A model generated the notes under the pieces. It saw only the letters and a program-made list of their open reading frames with translations, had not been told where the DNA came from and made no database searches. Below are positions 1 to 7,780 of a stretch of DNA of 64,000 nt, in pieces. The position numbers and the translations under genes were made by a program. Source of the DNA: Rhizobiales bacterium 64-17 (lineage in GTDB: Bacteria; Pseudomonadota; Alphaproteobacteria; Rhizobiales; Xanthobacteraceae). Positions within the stretch are counted from its first letter, which is position 1; every line of letters begins with the position of its first letter. The DNA lies in assembly GCA_001899285.1 (NCBI GenBank), contig MKWA01000023.1:2958-66957 (forward strand), given 5' to 3'.

Positions 1-130
1 CCTCAGGATGAGGTCGTGAGTGTTGCTGACGTTAGTGGAGAACCTCACTCCGTCCTCATCCTGAGGAGCCGCGCCGCAGCCCGAAGGACGAAGGCGGGGC
101 GTCTCGAAGGATGCAGGGCGGCCACAGAAG
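1..130. repeat. Palindromic intergenic repeat, inverted pair
   Basis: Bases 1-13 (CCTCAGGATGAGG) are the exact reverse complement of bases 54-66. The stretch from 54 to about 118 (CCTCATCCTGAGGAGC, then GTCTCGAAGGATG) has the form of a short palindromic repeat common between genes in Bradyrhizobium-like genomes. The first ATG of the following reading frame (111) lies inside this repeat, which argues against using it as a start codon. Confidence 0.75.
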
Positions 131-140
131 GAAGCTCTTG

Positions 141-1091
141 ATGCTCCTGCGTTTGTCTGCCGCTCTCCTGATGGGATCAATCGCGATGTCAGCAACCCTT
201 GCAACGCCGGCGTCGGCGCAGACGTCGACACCAGCCCCTGCCGCCATTCCCTCATCCTGGCCGACGTTGCCGGAACTGCGGTTCGCGCCGATTCAGACGC
301 CGGCGAATTTCCTCGGCGACCGCTGGAGCTATATGGAGCAGGGGCGGCCCGACGCGCCGCCGCTTCTCTTGCTGCACGGCGTCGGCGCCAATTCCATGCA
401 CTGGCGGTTCCAGTTCGCCGGGCTGTCCGACGCGTTCCGCGTCATCGCCTGGAACGCGCCGGGCTATATGTTGAGTGACGGTTTCCGCACCGACAATCCG
501 ACCTGCAAGGACTACGCCGATGCGGTCGCGGATTTCCTCGGCGCGCTCAAGCTCGACAAGGTCAACATCGTCGGCAATTCGTTCGGCAGCCGCGTCGCGC
601 AGTGCTTCGTCGTGCATTACCCGGAGCGCGTCATCAAGCTGGCCATGACCGGCGCCGGCGCGGGGCCGAAGGGCATGTCGGCCGAGCAGAAAGCAAAGAT
701 CATCGCCACGCGTGAGGCGCAGATCGGCAAGGGCGGCTACGCCTTCGGTGCGCGCGTCTCGGCGCTGCTCGGCGCCAAGGCGTCGCCGGAGCTGACCGCC
801 ATGGTGCAGGAGGTGGTGCGCGGCACCAATTCGCGCGGCTTCATGCACGGCGTCAAGCTCGGCATGGAAGACGGTTACGATCCGCAGACGGTGGCGGCGA
901 AGGCGACGATGCCGGTGCTGATGATCTCCGGCAACGAGGATCGCGTGAATCCGATCGACAAGAACGCCGATCTCATCCGCCAGGCGATGCCGAAAGCGAA
1001 GTTCGATCTGATCGAGGGCATTGGCCATCTGCCCGAGGTGGAATCGCCGGAAATGGTGAACCGCATCCTGCGCGATTTCTTCACGCGCTGA
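141..1091 (+). CDS. Exported alpha/beta-hydrolase
   Basis: This 316-residue protein has an N-terminal signal peptide (hydrophobic stretch, then a TPASAQ-type cleavage region) and a full alpha/beta-hydrolase fold. The HG oxyanion motif is near residue 79, the nucleophile elbow GNSFGS places Ser at about 147, Asp lies in GNEDR near 267 and His in GIGHLPE near 296. I chose the ATG at 141 because AGAAGGAAG sits just upstream; the ATG at 111 lies in a repeat. It is probably a periplasmic esterase, lactonase or C-C bond hydrolase. The substrate cannot be read from sequence. It stands alone and is followed by a hairpin terminator. Confidence 0.85.
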   Translation: MLLRLSAALLMGSIAMSATLATPASAQTSTPAPAAIPSSWPTLPELRFAPIQTPANFLGDRWSYMEQGRPDAPPLLLLHGVGANSMHWRFQFAGLSDAFRVIAWNAPGYMLSDGFRTDNPTCKDYADAVADFLGALKLDKVNIVGNSFGSRVAQCFVVHYPERVIKLAMTGAGAGPKGMSAEQKAKIIATREAQIGKGGYAFGARVSALLGAKASPELTAMVQEVVRGTNSRGFMHGVKLGMEDGYDPQTVAAKATMPVLMISGNEDRVNPIDKNADLIRQAMPKAKFDLIEGIGHLPEVESPEMVNRILRDFFTR

Positions 1092-1118
1092 TCCTTTCGA
1101 TTCGTCTTTGCCGAACAA

Positions 1119-1148
1119 GCGCCGCGCGGACCGCGATCCGCGCGGCGC
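1119..1148 (+). terminator. GC-rich hairpin terminator after the hydrolase
   Basis: GCGCCGCGCGGA (1119-1130) pairs perfectly with TCCGCGCGGCGC (1137-1148) over 12 base pairs with a six-base loop. A short T-run follows a few bases later, so termination efficiency is uncertain. Confidence 0.7.
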
Positions 1149-1602
1149 TCGCATTTTGTGCAACTGCCGCGATTTCGTGCTCGCAAGCGCGAGAAATCTT
1201 CGCGCTGCATCATGTGATGAAACGCGTGTCGGCACTCTCGATTAAGACGCCGTTGCGCGTATTGCGTTGAGAGACGCATCAACATTTTCGCAATCACTTG
1301 ACCCCCTCGCTTTCGACTTTGGTCGAGTATGCGAAATTCGCCTGTGGCGACGCGCCTGGTTGCATTTCTCCGCTTTGTGCAATGCCGTTGATCGTTACAT
1401 TGAAAAACGCAATCACGGCAAACGAAAGTCGGATTGAGTTAGCGATCCTCCTGATTGGATGATGGCAACAACGCAAAGAGATTGCGGCATGCGCGTGGCG
1501 ACGCTGCGCAAAGGCCGACAGTCCGGCGATCGACCAAACGGATCGGTGCGACGGTTCGGGAGCGCGAACGCACCACGAATTTTTTCATCATGGGAGGAAC
1601 TG
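1149..1602. other. Gene-free leader region before the ABC operon
   Basis: About 450 bases with no convincing coding frame. It must contain the promoter of the downstream transporter operon, but I cannot point to a clear -35/-10, sigma-54 or repressor motif. A ribosome binding site (GGGAGGAAC) ends it at about 1591-1600. The reading frame is open upstream to 1459, but that extension precedes the Shine-Dalgarno sequence and the Tat signal and is not coding. Confidence 0.5.
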
Positions 1603-2949
1603 ATGTCCAACGACACACCAAAATTGCCGAATCTGTCGCGCCGCACATTGCTGCAGGTCGGCGCCGGCGCTGCCGGCGGCGCGATGCTGCCCGCGTTTTC
1701 ATTCCCGGCGTTTGCCGCCGGCGATCATCCGGCGATCGGCACCTGGCCGGCCGGCTCGTCCGGCAACAGCGTCTCGCTCGGCGCCGCGGTGCCGCGCACC
1801 GGCACCTATGCGGTGCAGGGTGAAGATGAACTCAAGGGCTGGCAGCTCGCGGTCGAGCATCTCAACGAGGGCCACGAACTGGCCCGGAAGATTTCGCCGA
1901 AGACCAAGAAGGGCGTGCTCGGTAAGGAAGTGAAGCTGCTGGTCGCGGATAGCGCCGCCAAGCCGAACGAAGCCGTGCAGGCGCAGCAGCGCTTTATCAC
2001 CGAGAACAAGATCGTGCTGATGACCGGCTCGACCTCCTCGGCGGTCGCGGTCGCGCTCAACAAGCTCGCCCAGCGCGAGAAGGTGCTCTACGTCGCCGGC
2101 ATTTCCGGCTCGAACGACACCACCGGCAAGGACTGCGTGCGCTACGGCTTCCGCCAGAACTTCTTCGGCCAGACGGCCGCGGCCGCGATCGCGCCGGTGA
2201 TGATCAAGCAGTTCGGCAAGAACAAGAAAGCGGCGTATATGACGCCGGACTACACCTACGGTCACACCGTCACCAAGTCGATGCAGGATGTGCTCGCCAA
2301 GGCCGGCTGGACCACGGTGACCAACCAGGTGTCGCCGCTCGGCGCGCCGGACTTCTCGTCCTACCTGCTCAACGTCGCCAACTCCGGCGCCGACGTGCTG
2401 ATCAACGTCAACTGGGGTCACGACGCGGTGCTGTCGATCCAGCAGGCCAAGCAGTTCGGCGTGCTCGACAAGATGAAGCTGGTGGTGCCGTACCAGATTC
2501 CGTTCCTGGCGCGCGAAACCGGCGGCCTGATGGAAGGCGTCTACGCCGCCACCGACTACTGGTGGACCATCGAGGACAAGTATCCGCTCGCCAAGATGTT
2601 CAACGCGGCGTTCGAGAAGAAATTCGGCTACAAGCCGGAGTGGGGCGCGGAAAACGCCTATATCAGCTTCATCCACTGGGCCCGCATGGTGGAGGAGACC
2701 GGCAGCTTCTATCCGCCGGACATCATCAAGACCTGGGAGAAGGGTGAGACGATCCCATCGCTGGTCGGCGACGTCCACTATCGCCCGCAGGATCATCAGG
2801 CGATCCGCCCGGTGATCATCGTCAAGGGCAAGACCAAGAAAGAAATGAAGAACAAGGAAGACTGGTACGAGGTCGTCGAGATCGTGCCCGGCGAGGGCCT
2901 GATGCAGAAGCCGGATGAATTCGGCTGCAAGCTCGGCGACTACACCTGA
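1603..2949 (+). CDS. ABC transporter substrate-binding protein, LivK/amide type
   Basis: A 448-residue periplasmic binding protein of the type I (leucine/amide/urea) family. The N-terminus has a twin-arginine-like SRRTLLQVGAGAAGG motif followed by a hydrophobic stretch and an AFAA cleavage region, so it is probably exported folded. The mature part has the two-lobe pattern of this family (SVSLGAAVPRTGTYAVQGED near the start, a middle GSTSSAVAVALNKLA segment, MTPDYTYGHTVTKSMQ). It heads an operon with a permease, a permease-ATPase fusion and an ATPase. The family takes branched-chain amino acids, amides, urea and aromatic acids, so the ligand is open. The start at 1603 follows GGGAGGAAC closely. 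Confidence 0.92.
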   Translation: MSNDTPKLPNLSRRTLLQVGAGAAGGAMLPAFSFPAFAAGDHPAIGTWPAGSSGNSVSLGAAVPRTGTYAVQGEDELKGWQLAVEHLNEGHELARKISPKTKKGVLGKEVKLLVADSAAKPNEAVQAQQRFITENKIVLMTGSTSSAVAVALNKLAQREKVLYVAGISGSNDTTGKDCVRYGFRQNFFGQTAAAAIAPVMIKQFGKNKKAAYMTPDYTYGHTVTKSMQDVLAKAGWTTVTNQVSPLGAPDFSSYLLNVANSGADVLINVNWGHDAVLSIQQAKQFGVLDKMKLVVPYQIPFLARETGGLMEGVYAATDYWWTIEDKYPLAKMFNAAFEKKFGYKPEWGAENAYISFIHWARMVEETGSFYPPDIIKTWEKGETIPSLVGDVHYRPQDHQAIRPVIIVKGKTKKEMKNKEDWYEVVEIVPGEGLMQKPDEFGCKLGDYT

Positions 2950-3104
2950 TCGGGGGAGTCGATTGGCGTCGCGGGGGCTTTACGTCTCCGCGGCGCCGGC
3001 CCTCCGCCGATACGACTTGCATCGTTTCCTGCGCGCTGCCGCCGTGTTGTCTGCGGGCGTGACGGCGACCACTTGTCCCAACTGACCACGTTTCGGGCGA
3101 CGAC

Positions 3105-3980
3105 ATGATCAACTGGGCGAATCTGATTTCGCAAATGTTCAACGGTCTGGTGCTTGGCGCGCTGCTGGCGCTGATCTCCTCCGGCCTCACCATCATTTAC
3201 GGCACGCTCGGCGTGCTCAATCTGGCGCATGGCGCGATGTTCATGCTCGGCGGCTATGCCGGCTACGTCGCCTATACCTATACGGAATCGTTCGTGGTCG
3301 CGGTCGCGGCCGGCTCACTGTTCGTGATGGTGGCCGGCGTCATCATGGAGCGCGTGATCGTCCGCCATTTCTACAGCCGGCCGGATTCGGACCAGTTGCT
3401 GGTGACGTTCGGCATCAGCATCTGTTTCGTCGAACTGGTGCGGTTCTGCTTCGGCTCGCTGTCGCTCACGGTGCCGCCGCCGAAGCTGTTCGCCGGCATC
3501 ACCTCGCTCGGCTTCATGTTCTATCCGACCTATCGTCTGGCGGTGGTCGGCATCATCGCGGTCGCGCTGCTGGTGTTGTTCATCGTGCTCTACAAGACGC
3601 GGCTCGGCATGATCGTGCGCGCCGGCATCGAGGACTCGGTGATGGTCTCCTCGCTCGGCATCGACGTCTACAAGGTGTTCATGGTGGTGTTCGGCATCGG
3701 CGCGATGGCGGCCGGTTTCGCCGGCATCGTCAACGCGCCGGTGGTGTCGCTGACACCGGACATGGGCGAGGCGATCCTGGTGCAGACCTTCGTCGTCGTC
3801 GTGATCGGCGGCGTCGGCTCATTCCCCGGTGCGATCATCGGCGGCCTGATCGCCGGTGAGATCATCAGCATCACCTCCATGATCAACCCCGGCTATGCCT
3901 ACGTCATGCTGTTTGCGGCGATGACGCTGGTGCTGGTGCTGCGGCCGCGCGGACTGCTCGGCTCGGCGAGCCGCGAGTAG
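3105..3980 (+). CDS. livH: ABC transporter permease, LivH type
   Basis: This 291-residue inner-membrane protein has about eight hydrophobic segments and the LivH hallmarks: an N-terminal FNGLVLGALLALISSGLT helix, YGTLGVLNLAHGAMFMLGGY, and a C-terminal VIGGVGSFPGAIIGGLIAGE loop that contacts the ATPase. It is one half of the transmembrane pore for the substrate delivered by the upstream binding protein. The next gene starts six bases after its stop, so they are co-transcribed and probably translationally coupled. A 155-base spacer separates it from the binding-protein gene and could reduce its expression relative to the abundant binding protein. Specificity is unknown. Confidence 0.92.
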   Translation: MINWANLISQMFNGLVLGALLALISSGLTIIYGTLGVLNLAHGAMFMLGGYAGYVAYTYTESFVVAVAAGSLFVMVAGVIMERVIVRHFYSRPDSDQLLVTFGISICFVELVRFCFGSLSLTVPPPKLFAGITSLGFMFYPTYRLAVVGIIAVALLVLFIVLYKTRLGMIVRAGIEDSVMVSSLGIDVYKVFMVVFGIGAMAAGFAGIVNAPVVSLTPDMGEAILVQTFVVVVIGGVGSFPGAIIGGLIAGEIISITSMINPGYAYVMLFAAMTLVLVLRPRGLLGSASRE

Positions 3981-3986
3981 TCTGCA

Positions 3987-5828
3987 ATGCTCAAGCAACG
4001 TCGTTTTCTCATCGAAGCGCTCACGGCGGTCGGCCTGATCCTCGCGCCGTTCATCCTGCCGCATCTCGGCTTCGCGCCGAACACGGTCAACCGCATCCTG
4101 GTGTGGGGCCTGTTCGGCATCGGTTTCGACATCCTGTTCGGCTTCACTGGCCTGCTGTCGTTCGGTCAGTCGGCGTTTTACGGCACCGGCGGCTTCTTCG
4201 CCGCCTATCTGCTCACCCGCGCGGGCTTCCCGCATGTGGTGACGGCGCTGTTCCTCGGCATGATTGCCGCCGCCGTGGTCGGTTATCTGGTCGGCCTGAT
4301 CGCGCTGCGCCGGACCGGCATCTATTTCGCGATGATCACGGTGGCGATCGCCGAAGTGTTCTTCTTCGTCGAGTTCAATCCGCTCTCGGAATGGACCGGC
4401 GGCGAGAACGGCCTGCCGGGCGTCCCGACGCCGCATTTCGATCTCGGCTTCGCCTCGTTCCACTTCACCACAGGCTGGTCGCTCTACTGGTTCCTGGCGT
4501 TCTGCTACTTCGTCGGCATCGTCGCCGCGCTCCGCATCGTGCGCTCGCCGGTCGGCGCGGTGATGCGGGCGATCCGCGAGAACCCGCTACGTGCCGCCGC
4601 GCTCGGCCACAACATCCATGCCTACAAGCTGACGGCCTTCGTCATTGCCGCCGCCTATGCCGGCTTCGCCGGTGGATTGCTCGGCGTATTGCAGGCGTTC
4701 ATGCCGCCGGATGCCTTCACCTTCGAGACTTCCGGCCAGCTGGTGATGATGTCGGCGATCGGCGGCGTCGGCACGCTGTTCGGGCCGTTGCTGGGCGCTG
4801 CGGTTTGGCTGTTCTTGCAGGATTTTCTGCAGTCGGCGCTTGGCCTCGGCGCGTCGTGGAAGCTGGTGCTCGGCGTCGTGTTCGTGCTGCTGGTGTGCTT
4901 CCTGCGGCGCGGCCTGATCGGCGGCATCCAGGATCTCTATGCGCTCGCCACCGGCCAGCGCCACAAGCGCGAGGCGCCGGAGGAGGGCATCGAGACCGCG
5001 GCCGACGTGGCGGCGGCGGAAGCGGCCGCGCCGCTGCCGGCGGCCAACGAGTCGCCCGACCAGCCGCACAAGGGCACGATCCTGCAAGCCAAGGGCCTGA
5101 CCAAGCATTACGGCGGTCTCGCCGCCAACAGCGACATCGACTTCGCCGTCGATCATGGCGAGTTGCGCGGCATCATCGGCCCGAACGGGGCCGGCAAGAC
5201 CACGTTCTTCAAGATGCTTACTTGCGAGGTGCATCCGACCAGCGGCTCGATCAGTTTCGAGGGACGCGACATCACCGGTCTCGAAGTCACCGATGTCTGC
5301 CAGTTGGGTCTGACCAAGAGCTATCAGATCAACCAGTTGTTCAACCGGCTGACGGTGCGCGAGAACCTGGTGATTGCGGCGCTCGCGGAGCTGCGCGGCA
5401 AGTACCGGCTCGATCTGCTGCGCCGGATCGAGAACATTCCGGGCTTGACCGAACAGATCGAGCACACCGCACAACTGGTCAATCTGACGCGCCGGCTCGA
5501 TACGCCGGTGTCTGAACTCGCCTATGGCGAGAAGCGGCGGCTTGAGATCGGCCTGGCTCTGGCGACGTCGCCGAGCCTGCTGCTGCTCGACGAGCCGCTG
5601 GCCGGCATGAGCCCGCGCGAGCGCGTCGAGACCGTGCGGCTGCTCAAGGCGATCGGCCGCGGCCGCACCATGATCGTGATCGACCATGACATGGATGCCA
5701 TCTTTGAACTCGCCGGCAAGATCACCGTGCTGCAGGAAGGCAAGGTGCTGGTGGAAGGGACGCCGCAGGAGATCAAGAACAACAAGCTGGTCCAGGATGC
5801 CTATCTCGGGGGGATGCACGAACCATGA
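3987..5828 (+). CDS. LivM-LivG fusion: ABC permease joined to its ATPase
   Basis: A 613-residue fusion of two subunits that are separate in most Liv systems. Residues 1-325 are a LivM-type permease ([20 protein letters not shown] early, [13 protein letters not shown] near 260-275). Residues about 330-365 form an Ala/Glu/Pro-rich linker, and residues about 368-613 are a LivG ATPase with Walker [10 protein letters not shown] (about 398-406), the variant signature [14 protein letters not shown] (about 509-522) and Walker B LLLLDEP (about 532-538). The reading frame is continuous, with no stop or frameshift at the junction. LivF overlaps its end by four bases. Such fusions are known in alphaproteobacterial amide/aromatic importers; the effect is fixed stoichiometry on one side of the pore. 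Confidence 0.93.
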   Translation: MLKQRRFLIEALTAVGLILAPFILPHLGFAPNTVNRILVWGLFGIGFDILFGFTGLLSFGQSAFYGTGGFFAAYLLTRAGFPHVVTALFLGMIAAAVVGYLVGLIALRRTGIYFAMITVAIAEVFFFVEFNPLSEWTGGENGLPGVPTPHFDLGFASFHFTTGWSLYWFLAFCYFVGIVAALRIVRSPVGAVMRAIRENPLRAAALGHNIHAYKLTAFVIAAAYAGFAGGLLGVLQAFMPPDAFTFETSGQLVMMSAIGGVGTLFGPLLGAAVWLFLQDFLQSALGLGASWKLVLGVVFVLLVCFLRRGLIGGIQDLYALATGQRHKREAPEEGIETAADVAAAEAAAPLPAANESPDQPHKGTILQAKGLTKHYGGLAANSDIDFAVDHGELRGIIGPNGAGKTTFFKMLTCEVHPTSGSISFEGRDITGLEVTDVCQLGLTKSYQINQLFNRLTVRENLVIAALAELRGKYRLDLLRRIENIPGLTEQIEHTAQLVNLTRRLDTPVSELAYGEKRRLEIGLALATSPSLLLLDEPLAGMSPRERVETVRLLKAIGRGRTMIVIDHDMDAIFELAGKITVLQEGKVLVEGTPQEIKNNKLVQDAYLGGMHEP

Positions 5829-6523
5829 GCCTGCTCGAGGTTAACGGACTGAATTCGTATTACGGCGACAGCCACATCCTGTTCGACGTGGCGATGCGTG
5901 TCGACAAGAACGAAGTGGTAGGACTGCTCGGCCGCAACGGCGCCGGCAAGAGCACGACCCTCAAGAGCCTGATGGGTGTGGTGAAGCCGCGCGCCGGCTC
6001 GGTGAAGCTCGACGGCGTGGAGCTGGCCGGCAAGCCGAGCCATGCGATTGCGCTCTCCGGAATGCAGCTTGTCCATGAGGACCGGCGCGTGTTCGGCAGC
6101 CTCAACGTCGAGGAGAACATCATCCTCGCCGGACTGACGGCGAAGTCGAGATGGCCGCTGGAGCGCATCTACGGCATGTTCCCGCGGCTCAAGGAACGGC
6201 GCGGCAGCCGCGGCACCGATCTCTCCGGCGGCGAGCAGCAGATGCTGGCCATCGCCCGCGCGCTGGTGCGCGACCCGAAGATCGTGTTGCTGGACGAGCC
6301 GTTCGAGGGCCTCGCGCCGGTGATCGTGCAGGATCTGATCCGTGCCTGCCGCGAGCTGGCAGCCGGCGGGCAGACCATCGTGCTGGTGGAGCAGAACCTC
6401 GCGGCTGCGCTCGCGCTGTCGCAGCGGATCTACATTATCAATAACGGGCACATCGTGCACGAGGCGCCGGCGGCCGAATTGAAGGCCAATCCGGACGTTC
6501 TGCACCGCTATCTGGGCGTCTGA
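5825..6523 (+). CDS. livF: ABC transporter ATPase, LivF type
   Basis: This 232-residue cytoplasmic ATPase carries Walker A GRNGAGKST near residue 39, signature LSGGEQQMLAIARAL near 135 and Walker B IVLLDEPFEGLAP near 157. It overlaps the fusion gene as ATGA (5825-5828), a translational coupling signal. With the ATPase half of the fusion it would form the heterodimeric engine of the importer. The first gene of the system is the binding protein at 1603. Function is secure at family level; substrate is not. Confidence 0.94.
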   Translation: MSLLEVNGLNSYYGDSHILFDVAMRVDKNEVVGLLGRNGAGKSTTLKSLMGVVKPRAGSVKLDGVELAGKPSHAIALSGMQLVHEDRRVFGSLNVEENIILAGLTAKSRWPLERIYGMFPRLKERRGSRGTDLSGGEQQMLAIARALVRDPKIVLLDEPFEGLAPVIVQDLIRACRELAAGGQTIVLVEQNLAAALALSQRIYIINNGHIVHEAPAAELKANPDVLHRYLGV

Positions 6524-6533
6524 CCCTAGTTTT

Positions 6534-6574
6534 CGATCAGGTCTGTCGATCAGGACCGCTCATCAGGTCTGCGG
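6534..6574. repeat. Three imperfect 13-14-base direct repeats
   Basis: CGATCAGGTCTGT, CGATCAGGACCGCT and CATCAGGTCTGCGG follow one another between livF and pxpA. They could be a repeated operator or simple slippage. They do not form an obvious hairpin. Confidence 0.45.
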
Positions 6575-6658
6575 TTTGCGTGGTTGGCAGGAGCCGGCCG
6601 CGCGGCCACACTCGCCGGCATCCGGTGGGGCAGACCTGACGATGGGCAAAATCCGACA

Positions 6659-7396
6659 ATGGGAATGACGATCAACTGCGATATGGGCGAGGGTTTCGGC
6701 CTTTATCGCATGGGTGATGACGCGGCGCTGATGCCGCATATCGACCTCGCCAATGTCGCCTGCGGCTTCCATGCCGGCGATCCGGGCATGATGCGCGCCA
6801 CGGTGCGGCTGGCGAAGCAGTACAACGTCAAGGTGGGCGCGCATCCCTCGCTGCCGGACCTGCAAGGCTTCGGACGCCGCGCCATGGTGATGACGCCGCA
6901 GGAGGTGATGGACCTCGTCACGTATCAGATCGGCGCGCTGGCGGCGTTCCTGCAGGCCGAGGACATGGCGCTCAATCACGTCAAGCCGCATGGCGCGCTC
7001 TACAGCATGGCGGCGAAGGACGAGGCGATCGCGCTCGCCATCGCCGATGCGGTGCGGCCATTCGGCGTGCCGATCCTCGGCATGGCCGGCACGGCGCATG
7101 AGCGCGCCTGCAAGGCGCGCGGCGTGAAGATGATCCCGGAGTTCTATGCCGACCTCGATTACGACGGCGACGGCAATCTGATCATCAGCCGCAGCCATGA
7201 GGCGGTCGATCCTGCCAAGGCGCGCGACCGCGTGTTGCGGGTGATTTGCCAGCGGGTCGTCACGACAACGGGCGGAAACGATATTCCGGTGGAGGCGGCG
7301 ACCATCTGCGTGCATTCCGACACGCCGACCGCGCCGGCCATCGCCGCCGAGGTGTCGCGCACCCTGCGGCAGATGAAGGCGGGGAACGGCGCTTAG
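6659..7396 (+). CDS. pxpA: PxpA / LamB-YcsF family protein (5-oxoprolinase subunit A-like)
   Basis: This 245-residue protein begins with the family hallmark INCDMGEGFG and contains NVACGFHAGDP near residue 36, AHPSLPDLQGFGRR near 60, KPHGALY near 105 and a terminal ATICVHSDTP motif. PxpA is the subunit that, with PxpB and PxpC, opens 5-oxoproline to glutamate using ATP. PxpB and PxpC are absent from this window, so it is an orphan here. The start was placed at the ATG directly before the conserved core, because the open frame back to 6584 encodes unconserved sequence. The position right after an ABC importer suggests action on an imported lactam or related ring compound; this is inference. 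Confidence 0.88.
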   Translation: MGMTINCDMGEGFGLYRMGDDAALMPHIDLANVACGFHAGDPGMMRATVRLAKQYNVKVGAHPSLPDLQGFGRRAMVMTPQEVMDLVTYQIGALAAFLQAEDMALNHVKPHGALYSMAAKDEAIALAIADAVRPFGVPILGMAGTAHERACKARGVKMIPEFYADLDYDGDGNLIISRSHEAVDPAKARDRVLRVICQRVVTTTGGNDIPVEAATICVHSDTPTAPAIAAEVSRTLRQMKAGNGA

Positions 7397-7638
7397 GAAG
7401 GGCCCGCGCGGCGCTTGCGGAGGCTACGCACGATCCCGATCACGAGGCCGATGGCGGCGCCGACCGGGCTCGCGCCCAGCACCAGCATGGCGATGCCCAT
7501 CTCGCAGCCGCCGGAATCCCCCGGCGAGCCGCAGCGGGAATCCATCGCATAGACCACCAGCATCAGCGCCAGTACCGCGAGCGGCAGCACAACGCCGCCG
7601 GCGAGCGCATAACCGATGATGCGGGCGATGGCGGCCAT
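7393..7638 (-). CDS. Small two-helix membrane protein
   Basis: An 81-residue protein of unrecognised family with two predicted membrane helices (about residues 8-30 and 46-70) joined by a loop with two cysteines (SRCGSPGDSGGC). A basic tail (RSLRKRRAG) suggests a cytoplasmic C-terminus. Its stop overlaps the pxpA stop by three bases in convergent orientation. Nothing indicates function. The balanced hydrophobic pattern and a methionine start followed by a regular helix support it being real, but it is short and without a recognised domain. Confidence 0.6.
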   Translation of the reverse strand: MAAIARIIGYALAGGVVLPLAVLALMLVVYAMDSRCGSPGDSGGCEMGIAMLVLGASPVGAAIGLVIGIVRSLRKRRAGPS

Positions 7639-7680
7639 TGTTTGGTTTCCTGTAAATCAGTTTCTTGAAATTAAATCGGG

Positions 7681-7762
7681 CTCTCTCCCCGTTCGTCCCC
7701 GCGAAAGCGGGGACCCACGCTTAAGAGTGGATTCCCGCTTTCGCGGGAATGAACGGAGAGAG
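7681..7762. repeat. Compound palindromic repeat with two CCCGCGAAAGCGGG hairpins
   Basis: CTCTCTCC...CGTTC at the left end pairs with GAACGGAGAGAG at 7751-7762. Inside are two smaller hairpins, CCCCGCGAAAGCGGGG and CCCGCTTTCGCGGG. The same core recurs at 40761-40796. It lies between convergent and same-strand gene ends and could terminate the deacylase transcript. Confidence 0.8.
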
Positions 7763-7780
7763 TTTGTCTCTCCTGAAGCA

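Noticed and set aside
1459..1602. N-terminal extension of the first binding protein to 1459
   Set aside because: It lies before GGGAGGAAC and the Tat signal, and adds Arg-rich unstructured sequence.
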